From the NCBI GenBank assembly GCA_030374765.1, contig JARGXX010000013.1, forward strand, positions 1,364,001 through 1,428,000: a stretch of DNA of 64,000 nucleotides, given 5' to 3'. The notes under the pieces are model-generated. The model was not told the DNA's origin. It saw only the letters and a list, made by a program, of their open reading frames with translations, and searched no databases. Below, in pieces: positions 52,401-60,600 of this stretch; position 1 is the stretch's first letter, and every line of letters begins with the position of its first letter. The translations under genes were made by a program, and so were the position numbers. The DNA is from Agarophyton chilense. Its lineage: Eukaryota; Rhodophyta; Florideophyceae; Gracilariales; Gracilariaceae.

Positions 52401-55013
52401 CCAATGCATCTGGAAACAGTTTTCCCCGTGTAGGCGGCGAACGATATATGCTTCAAAAGGACGTATCAGAGTCAAGTACATGAGCAGAAGACGGGATGTT
52501 TGGGCATCGGGAAAGCGAGCAATCGGAGTGGCGGCCCCTTTGCTGTTTCGCGTTTTCATGTAACGGCAAATGAGGACAGGCGATTTGTCGATGAGCATGA
52601 GACAACGTTGAAAGTGTTGGTCGTTGTGGATACGGTATGTCTCAATCTCTGTGCCGCGCGCAGGAGAGCCCGACGAAAGGTGTAGCGCAACCAACAGGCG
52701 TTCTTGGATTTTCTGTGCACATGAGAGCCACCTCGACAACGCATGCGTGAACATATCGGTGCCCAAAATGTCGGTTGTGGGCAGTTGTGTGCGGGGAAAG
52801 GTACCGTTTTGCTTGCGTTGCGGAAGAAACGGAGTGTGGTCGGTGTTGGAGTTGTGGGGCATGGAAGACGTGAGACAAGTGAAAACGAAAGCCATGTTTT
52901 GTTCGATAAATGGGCGGTTGTTGAGGTTGGTAAGGAAAGAAAAGCCTGGGCTTTTGTTGAAGGAGTCGTCCTGAAGTGAGTGTAGCGCGTTTGTGAAACC
53001 GGTTGGCAGAGCGTGGCCAAGAAGCAGGTCGTTGTGAAGAGTATGTTGTATTTCTTTGTGTAGAGTTAAAACCAAAGAGCCGACTTCTGAGAGGGCGAGG
53101 TGAATGTCACGCACTATGCCGCAGGACGGGTGAACATCACAATTGTGGAAAGAAACGAACATTTCCTCGCGAGAGGATATGGACATTGCAAGCGTGAGTG
53201 TCTTTCTGACAAACGAAAGGGCGTTGTTGGAATCAGTGTCGATTGCCGCGTCGATGGTACGCATGCGTTCTTGAACGTGAACTGTGCGTTCGGAAGCAGG
53301 GGTGGCAGGTTGCAACAGGGGAGAAGATTTGGAGAGCACGTGCAGTTCGTGTATGGCGCAGGCACAGATGCCATATTGAAGAGCGGCGAGGAGGTGCGTC
53401 ACATCTGAGGCGGCTGCAAAACGAAAGGAGGTATTGTTGGGGTCGTGAGAAATGACCGTGTCGTAAGGCTCAGGCTTGCGGTCAGACGGCAAGGGGGCAG
53501 CGATAGGCGGGTTGGGGTCGGTGCTTATCACGCTTGCGCAAGCAATGAAGTTGCGAACGGAGAGGAGATCTAAAGACTGGTATGGCGCTAAAGATTGAAG
53601 CAAGAAGGGCTTGAGCGCGCTATGGACCGCTGGGCCATGTTGGGTTGGAGGAAACGGGGCGGGGAGCTCACCAGAGGAAGACATGCGAATGGCATCCAAC
53701 ACGGAAGTAGTGTAGCAGTACATGAGGTCTGAGTCGGGTACGAGATGAGGGAGGTTTGCCCTTGTCCTGTGAGTAAACACAAGCAAACGGGAAATGTGTG
53801 AAGCGTAACGCTTGAGGGTTTCAGTGGAGACAGTTTTAAAAGCTGTGTCGGTGCGCTTGTTGAGGCGGTCCAAGAAAGCCAGGGAGGTCTTACTAACCAA
53901 AATGTTCACCTGAGAGAGGTAGTCGAAGATGTGGTGGGTGATGGTGCTTTCAGCGGATGTGGGCGTTGTGCCAGTTCTGGATAGTTGAGCCGCCACATCC
54001 AGATGAACATGAAGCGAGTGAAGAACGATGTCAAACTTGGAAAAGGTGATGAAAGAATTCTTCTCCGAGTGGTGACGAAGCAAAGGGTCTGAGTGCGAAC
54101 AAGGAGCGCCGGTGGTGAACTTTTGTAAAAAGTGGTTAATGTGTTGAAGCGGGGGCTCGATGCCTTTGGCAGTCGTTGCCACTGGACGATGGGGTGGTTG
54201 GAGACAAACAGGCTGCGCCGGGGGGGTCTCAGGCCGTGCCGCAGGCGCCTGCGGAACCTGGAAAGTTTTGGACAAGCAGCCTATGGGTTGAGCATTGGTA
54301 ACGGGGAATAAACGGCGACGAACGCCGCCGTACACTGTCTGCAAGGCAATACGGCCCGACGAGACGGTACGGTCAAGGTGCGGCTGGGCAACCGCAGGCG
54401 ACATGTTGTGGCATTCGATCAGATGCGCTTGCAAACGAACGGGGTCGAGGTAGCAGAATTTGCAGAGCGGGCACTGATAGCCATTGTGAATGGCAATGTG
54501 TGCCAGGGGCGTGAGGAACGTAGGGGGCCCGGACACAAATTGAGCGTTGTGTTGGGGGCGATACTTTTGCCACACGGGGGCAACAGTAGAGTTGTTGCGC
54601 AAGGTGTGCACCTCGTGCAGGATTGCCATTGACATGGGACGTGCAATTTCCAAAGGGATGGAGTGCTGTTTGCGCAAGTGATGTTGGATTGCGCGGGCAG
54701 ACGGCAGCCCACACTGGCAGTTGACGCACAACGGAAAGAACCCAATAGAATGAATACCCATATTCACAATGGTACCGAGTGCCATGATAAAAGAGGAAGA
54801 ATCGTCGGCTGCATTTGCGTCGGTAACGGGTAAGTCGGAATGGGGTTGAGCATGGGCGTCACGCGCCACGGGCGGAGGCGGTGGGGGGAGCAGGGGATTA
54901 GGGGGAGTGGGCGGTGAGATGTTCACCGCAGCCCTCGGTGGGCTGTGCACCGAAGAGGGGATGAACACGGGCAAGCCATGTTCGCCGGCGGAGGATAAGC
55001 TGTTTTGCGACAT
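49476..55013 (-). CDS. Telomere-linked RecQ-like helicase with C2H2, recombinase-like and CCHC domains, copy 1
   Basis: The ATG at 55013 is favoured; an in-frame ATG at 55097 would add 28 hydrophobic/basic residues. Numbering here is from 55097 (1,873 residues). Two C2H2 fingers of OrsD type (C124-C127, C209-C212 with H225/H230). A tyrosine-recombinase-like region about 805-985: SPARGTEIETYRI (box I), a Lys/Arg strand, NDYRNF, then GHSAHTAAFLYAR with the candidate Tyr. RecQ-type helicase about 1120-1480: QPTGSGKT, IAIDECH, LLSATVPP, QQAGRAGRDG. A Cys cluster like the RecQ zinc domain follows (about 1535-1568), then Ser/Pro-rich linker and a CX2CX4HX4C knuckle (about 1742). Motif V reads FGTGIH, lacking the usual Asp. 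No stops. Related proteins are known from fungal subtelomeres. Confidence 0.85.
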   Translation of the reverse strand: MSQNSLSSAGEHGLPVFIPSSVHSPPRAAVNISPPTPPNPLLPPPPPPVARDAHAQPHSDLPVTDANAADDSSSFIMALGTIVNMGIHSIGFFPLCVNCQCGLPSARAIQHHLRKQHSIPLEIARPMSMAILHEVHTLRNNSTVAPVWQKYRPQHNAQFVSGPPTFLTPLAHIAIHNGYQCPLCKFCYLDPVRLQAHLIECHNMSPAVAQPHLDRTVSSGRIALQTVYGGVRRRLFPVTNAQPIGCLSKTFQVPQAPAARPETPPAQPVCLQPPHRPVATTAKGIEPPLQHINHFLQKFTTGAPCSHSDPLLRHHSEKNSFITFSKFDIVLHSLHVHLDVAAQLSRTGTTPTSAESTITHHIFDYLSQVNILVSKTSLAFLDRLNKRTDTAFKTVSTETLKRYASHISRLLVFTHRTRANLPHLVPDSDLMYCYTTSVLDAIRMSSSGELPAPFPPTQHGPAVHSALKPFLLQSLAPYQSLDLLSVRNFIACASVISTDPNPPIAAPLPSDRKPEPYDTVISHDPNNTSFRFAAASDVTHLLAALQYGICACAIHELHVLSKSSPLLQPATPASERTVHVQERMRTIDAAIDTDSNNALSFVRKTLTLAMSISSREEMFVSFHNCDVHPSCGIVRDIHLALSEVGSLVLTLHKEIQHTLHNDLLLGHALPTGFTNALHSLQDDSFNKSPGFSFLTNLNNRPFIEQNMAFVFTCLTSSMPHNSNTDHTPFLPQRKQNGTFPRTQLPTTDILGTDMFTHALSRWLSCAQKIQERLLVALHLSSGSPARGTEIETYRIHNDQHFQRCLMLIDKSPVLICRYMKTRNSKGAATPIARFPDAQTSRLLLMYLTLIRPFEAYIVRRLHGENCFQMHWKMLFANCGIPYAANTIRSILSSHLSKRGFPISFNDYRNFTVGMTNTVSNVTASSVADHILEELLTTAHGQAGHSAHTAAFLYARTPHDISGLQHSQLSKYREWSSKWHQYLGLLLNAPLTKQQQQHHRKRPVSDTVLPTPEPKRSIHISQPTPSPPTDRSAIPHSQINLNLAASHPFNPHPPAFMAAAIPRGGASLLQQPLVTYEHITSEMLRALRQALSNDSALFKSHQQFVNTAAVYNRLSNMLLLQPTGSGKTLSLLLPVFMEKGKYFTVLITPLTALLSEYELRAQLFGLRASRTPTPPGSHSFADIYIFSAERLSLPSFTEFTTRLIAADRLARIAIDECHLFLLWQHFRPCLANLHNCFGHIPTKIPRVLLSATVPPRDRPLLLSQLHIPNAHVYASSTARNNISFVVYHLSSAPSTSRATRLRAAHGHFQDVFGYLLQLGVSIMQEHVARLLHSSADTTLARVLIFSLTRPAAEAVHEALSASRSSFGAVKQSTTVTVLLYHSGLSDVRKRRAHTLWNSPPSSSAPTTNHILFMVCTSSFGTGIHVPNVRLVFNFGGVASLCDLAQQAGRAGRDGNPSTCVTIYFQPYFKLVTETLSSSSSNTNAFEEPNRIYNQALSTERWLEAQHWVECKSVCRRNALYFHMDGKEPGICLFSPSVLNCDICNSIAAVSPSPTPERSSVSATPSASQHAQSISPSPSASPQTPTPPKNRPNQSNRTSLNNQNTNTNGGPTQSPKPHASRPPRPPTSTPSPLLTTTHPSAATQSPTVAPSQSQSHSATFFYTLEQKTPQQIVSHFEELSRRLAPLCVPCLLHEKTQVHLTDTHACPHSRQRCFRCFSPHHISRNCRFDKSPQGTCYRCHLGFCKGLKTHSQPHTFVTRHCIFISLYQLAWVLSRTCSKTRSEIALHLFDGRMQSKFNSISQSSQDSSPLHLEIDAMFHDWLTHNNHFAVPNILRLAAWWKSTTTLI

Positions 55014-56009
55014 AACTGAACGTGTAAGAGAGAGAAGAAGACGCTTGGGAGGATTGTTTTTGAAGACGCAAAGAAAGACACACACAAACAAACACAATCG
55101 AGTTTGGGAGCATCAACGAAATGGACGGGTTCACTGCCGATATAGCAGTATAAGTAGTAAATAGGTGGGGCGAGGGTAATTGGAGAAAGGCGGTTTGGTG
55201 TTTTGGGGGAGGGCGCGTGTGGCTGGCTTTAGCAAACGGCATACTGTAAAAGGGAACCATCAGGATACTATTTGATATTGCAGGTCATTCATTCCCGGTG
55301 TATGACTGTGGGTTTGTGGGGAGGAGTGTGTCACAATAAAGCTCATTGGCCTCCGCCCCATTGAGGAGAGTGATTTTGTGTAAGGGGCGTGGTTTCCGTG
55401 CAACGGGGGAGCGGGAAGGGGAAAAAGGGCAGCGCAGAGAAGAGATGGGGCTGCGCGGTGGTGGAGTCGGGTTGGGGGAGGGCAGAAGTTTTCAGGGTGG
55501 GTTCGTATTTGTGTGTAAATGGACGGAGGTTTAGAACGAGCTGGCGCGCGATCGGGTGCGCCAGCGGATGTTGTGCGGCAATGTGGCAACTTGTTGTGAA
55601 GCATGACGTTTTCGGAACGGCTAACTAGTGACGGTGGTGGCGTATCGTACACACGTATTAGTTTGAGCACAAGCGGTGCTGCACCGCGGTTGAGCTCATA
55701 TATGCATATGCGACATGTTTGACCGTTGATTTTGGAAAAATGGTGCTACATGTGACGTGGGTAGGAGGGGTGCTATGTGTTACAGTATGCGCACTGTGTA
55801 ACGTTATGATGGTGTTTGGCAAAAGAAGTGAGATGTTGCGGGGCGTGGCAGTGGGGGCCAAAGAAGAAGGTTATAGGTTTTCTGTTTTTAAAACGAATGA
55901 AGGAAGAGAGTTTGCGCGTGGTTGTTCTTAGGAGAGAAGGTTTAGTTTTTAGTTGTGTTTTACTGAGAAAGAAAAGAAACAACTAATCTACAAGATTCCC
56001 GTGAAAGGT
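55014..56009. other. Upstream region of helicase copy 1
   Basis: Contains the presumed minus-strand promoter; an A/T-rich, TATA-like patch lies near 55138-55165. A 136-codon minus-strand frame at 55670-55260 recurs in unit 2 (63815-63405) but has no motif. Confidence 0.45.
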
Positions 56010-57614
56010 CTATATATATTACAGGTTGTAAGTGTGGGCTGGCGCTTGGTAAAACGCAGTTGTCAGTAGCGCTTGGTAATTACATACACCAAGCGCCACG
56101 CGCTGCATTCGACGTATGTGCGATTTTGACCCCCTGGATGGAAAACGTTGTGCTGGAGAGCGCGTATGACACATTGGCACGCTTAAAAAATCGTGGCTAA
56201 TTGCGCTCAGGCGCTTCGTTCGGGTAACGTAGCGCGCGAATTGCCAGATGTTGGCGCGCAGCACCCATTTTCGCAATATTTGCATTTGAAAAAATCATAA
56301 ATTTTAGGCGCGCTGGGCTTTCTGCCAAATCCTGCGTTTGCACATGTTTTATTGTAACATTTTTGCTGCACAACGTGGAGGCGTGCGTCGAGTGTGGCAC
56401 TCAAAGGCGCTTGGTTTCAGCCACATCTCCGCTGCACAGTCGAGCTGTGTTGTAAGCTGGATAATGTGCGAAATTTTTATCAAAAGAAAGGGTTGTGTTA
56501 TGCGTTTGCGCTTGGTTCTGTGGCTATTTCGTGGAGGCAGATGGCACATTGTCAGGCGTTTTGTATGTGCGTTTTTGGGGTCGTGTACGCGGCTGAAAAA
56601 GGTGCGTTTGCGCTTGGTTCTAGGATGGTTTTCATATCCGGCAACACTGGGGGTCGATATTCGATGGTATTGCCAAGTTCAATGTAGGTTGAGTGTGGTG
56701 AGTAGTAGGTCACGCGAGTGCTGGCGCCACACTCTCAGCTAAAGAAGACGCGTGCAGTGCGTTTAGTGAGGTAGGGATGACGTATGCTTAACGATGACAG
56801 GTAGATTCTTATGACGTTAAGGTTTGTCCAACAGTGGCATCGCCACTAAGTAGCTATCGGTCAGGGCCTACGGGAGTTTACGTTTTCGTAGAGGAAACCA
56901 TTGTGTACGGGCTTTTACAGGTTTCAGGGGTTTAGGGGTTTAGGGGTTTAGGGGTTTAGGGGTTTTAGGAGAAGCTTTACCTTTATGGGATTTTGAAGTT
57001 ACGGAGAGGAAAACATTGTGTAGGGGTTTTAGGGGTTTTAGAGGTTCAGGGGTTCAGGGGTTCAGGGGGTTTAGGGGAAACTTTACCTTTATGGGATTTT
57101 TTATTTACGGAGAGGAAAACATTGTTTAGGGGCTGGAGGGCTTTAGGGGTTTTAGGGGAAGCTTTGCGTTTATTGGATTTTAGGGGTTTTAGGAGTCTAG
57201 AGTCGAGACGTCAAGTTCCATTATAGTACGAATGCGTGGTGAAAAGATTGTTTGAGGGTGTACTCGATATCTGCGGTGGTTGGATAAAGTTCTGTGTTGA
57301 GCGACCTGCATTCGATAAGTGTACTGGGCTTTATGTGTAGGACTGATATAGAGTGTAGGTTGTTTCGTTACACTGTATTTTTGAGGCGGAGTTGGGGTAT
57401 TTAGGGGCTGAGGTTGAGCTGGAGATAGAGTCGTTTGAATAACGCTTGTTGCTGGGTTGGGTGTAATGTAACGGTCGAATATGGGGTGTTTGGCGTTATA
57501 CTTAAGTATAAAGAGTAGGAAATGTGGTTTTCTGTGGCAAGGAAGAGAGTTGAAAGCAAAATGGAGAAAGAAGAATGGGTGTTTATTGTACCGGGTTGGA
57601 ATCTAAAATCGTGC
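56010..57614. other. Non-coding part of unit 2
   Basis: As in unit 1: the inverted repeat is at 56069-56096 and the telomere-like tract follows. Confidence 0.5.
56923..57195 (+). repeat. Telomere-like G-rich tract, unit 2
   Basis: Contains four consecutive TTTAGGGG repeats (about 56930-56961) where unit 1 has a shorter, partly mutated run. The tract is 16 bp (two repeats) longer than in unit 1. Confidence 0.75.
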
Positions 57615-60600
57615 TTAAATGAGTGTTGTGGTTGACTTCCACCAAGCTGCAAGGCGTAGAATGTTGGGTACGGCAAAGTGGTTGTTGTGTGTTAACCAAT
57701 CATGAAACATGGCGTCTATTTCAAGGTGGAGGGGTGAGGAATCTTGGGAGGATTGGGAAATGGAGTTGAACTTGGATTGCATGCGGCCGTCAAAGAGGTG
57801 GAGTGCAATTTCGGAGCGAGTTTTGGAGCATGTTCGCCACAAGACCCATGCCAGTTGATAGAGCGAAATGAAGATGCAGTGTCTTGTTCCAAAAGTGTGC
57901 GGTTGAGAATGAGTTTTGAGTCCCTTGCAGAATCCGAGATGGCAACGGTAGCAGGTTCCTTGAGGTGATTTATCGAACCTGCAGTTGCGCGATATATGGT
58001 GCGGCGAAAAGCATCTGAAGCATCGTTGACGGGAATGGGGGCATGCATGAGTGTCCGTCAAGTGCACTTGCGTTTTTTCGTGCAGCAAGCATGGCACACA
58101 GAGAGGGGCAAGTCGGCGGGAGAGCTCCTCGAAGTGTGACACGATTTGTTGCGGTGTTTTTTGTTCCAAGGTGTAAAAGAAGGTGGCAGAGTGCGACTGA
58201 GATTGAGAATGAGCGACAGTGGGCGATTGGGTCGCTGCGGATGGATGCGTGGTTGTCAGCAGCGGCGATGGAGTGGAGGTGGGGGGTCGTGGTGGACGAC
58301 TGGCGTGGGGTTTGGGGCTTTGTGTTGGGCCGCCGTTGGTGTTGGTGTTTTGGTTGTTTAAGGATGTTCTGTTTGATTGATTGGGACGGTTTTTTGGCGG
58401 CGTGGGCGTTTGTGGGGAAGCGCTGGGTGACGGTGAAATGGATTGGGCGTGCTGAGAGGCAGAAGGGGTAGCGGAAACGGAGCTTCGTTCCGGGGTGGGA
58501 GAGGGGGAGACAGCTGCGATGCTATTGCAAATATCGCAATTAAGAACCGAAGGAGAGAAGAGACAGATGCCTGGTTCTTTTCCGTCCATGTGGAAATAGA
58601 GGGCGTTCCTTCGACAAACAGATTTGCATTCGACCCAATGCTGCGCTTCCAACCAACGCTCCGTGGAAAGTGCTTGGTTGTATATGCGATTGGGCTCCTC
58701 AAACGCATTTGTGTTGGATGAGGACGAAGAAAGAGTTTCCGTAACGAGTTTGAAGTAGGGCTGGAAATAAATGGTGACGCAAGTGGATGGGTTTCCATCG
58801 CGGCCGGCCCTGCCGGCCTGTTGCGCGAGGTCGCAAAGACTCGCTACTCCACCAAAGTTGAAAACCAGGCGAACGTTGGGAACGTCGATGCCCGTACCAA
58901 AAGAAGAGGTGCAAACAATGAAGAGAATGTGGTTGGTTGTGGGTGCGCTGGAAGAAGGCGGAGAGTTCCAAAGGGTGTGAGCCCGGCGTTTACGAACATC
59001 GGAGAGACCAGAATGGTACAGGAGAACCGTGACAGTAGTGGATTGTTTAAGGGCACCAAAAGAAGAACGCGAAGCGGCGAGAGCTTCATGGACAGCTTCG
59101 GCAGCCGGGCGTGTTAACGAGAATATAAGAACGCGAGCTAGGGTTGTGTCAGCCGACGAGTGAAGCAATCGAGCCACATGCTCTTGCATGATTGAGACGC
59201 CCAGCTGAAGCAGGTATCCAAACACATCCTGAAAGTGGCCATGAGCGGCGCGAAAGCGTGTGGCACGCGAAGTGCTGGGGGCTGAGCTTAGGTGATACAC
59301 GACAAAAGAAATGTTGTTTCTTGCAGTCGAAGAAGCGTACACATGCGCGTTCGGGATGTGCAGCTGCGACAGAAGAAGGGGGCGGTCGCGCGGCGGCACT
59401 GTCGCGCTTAAAAGCACGCGAGGGATCTTTGTGGGAATATGGCCGAAGCAGTTGTGGAGGTTGGCCAAGCACGGGCGAAAGTGTTGCCATAAAAGAAATA
59501 AGTGACATTCATCGATGGCAATGCGGGCGAGGCGGTCGGCGGCGATCAGTCGCGTGGTGAACTCTGTAAAAGAAGGAAGAGAAAGTCTTTCAGCGGAAAA
59601 GATGTAAATGTCGGCAAAGGAGTGCGATCCGGGAGGGGTGGGTGTACGAGAAGCACGAAGGCCGAAGAGCTGAGCGCGCAGTTCGTATTCACTGAGCAAG
59701 GCTGTGAGAGGGGTGATGAGAACGGTGGAGTATTTGCCCTTTTCCATGAAGACGGGGAGCAGAAGAGATAGTGTTTTTCCAGATCCAGTCGGCTGGAGTA
59801 GTAGCATGTTGGAAAGCCTGTTGTACACGGCCGCTGTGTTCACAAATTGTTGGTGGGACTTGAATAAAGCGGAGTCGTTGGAAAGTGCCTGTCTTAGTGC
59901 TCGGAGCATTTCTGATGTAATATGTTCGTAGGTCACAAGCGGTTGTTGTAAGAGAGAAGCTCCACCGCGCGGTATGGCGGCTGCCATAAAAGCAGGCGGA
60001 TGTGGATTGAAAGGATGAGAGGCGGCCAGGTTTAGGTTGATTTGAGAATGGGGGATCGCAGAGCGGTCAGTGGGAGGGGACGGGGTTGGCTGCGATGTAT
60101 GGATGGAGCGCTTTGGTTCAGGTGTAGGTAGAACTGTGTCAGTAACCGGACGTTTTCTGTGGTGTTGTTGTTGTTGTTGTTGTTTGGTGAGGGGAGCATT
60201 AAGAAGAAGACCGAGATACTGGTGCCATTTGCTGGACCACTCGCGATATTTGGAAAGTTGAGAGTGCTGCAAACCGGATATGTCATGTGGTGTACGAGCG
60301 TAAAGAAAAGCGGCGGTGTGCGCAGAGTGGCCCGCCTGGCCATGGGCAGTGGTCAATAGCTCTTCCAAGATGTGATCGGCTACAGAAGATGCGGTGACAT
60401 TGGAAACTGTGTTGGTCATTCCCACGGTGAAGTTTCTATAGTCGTTGAAGGATATCGGGAAACCGCGTTTGCTCAAGTGAGAGCTGATTATCGAGCGGAT
60501 GGTGTTTGCGGCATACGGAATTCCGCAGTTGGCGAACAGCATTTTCCAATGCATCTGGAAACAGTTTTCCCCGTGTAGGCAGCGGACGATATATGCTTCA

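Larger units (their letters stand above)
47887..56009 (+). repeat. 8.1-kb tandem unit, copy 1
   Basis: The 8,123 bp starting CTATATATATTACAGG recur at 56010 in the same orientation with high identity to the end of the window. Each unit holds a telomere-like tract, a ~5.6-kb helicase ORF on the minus strand and its upstream region. The offset between copies rises from 8,123 to 8,139 across the telomere-like tract and to 8,145 across a CAA-type microsatellite. Head-to-tail RecQ units with interstitial telomere sequence are typical of subtelomeres. Confidence 0.9.
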
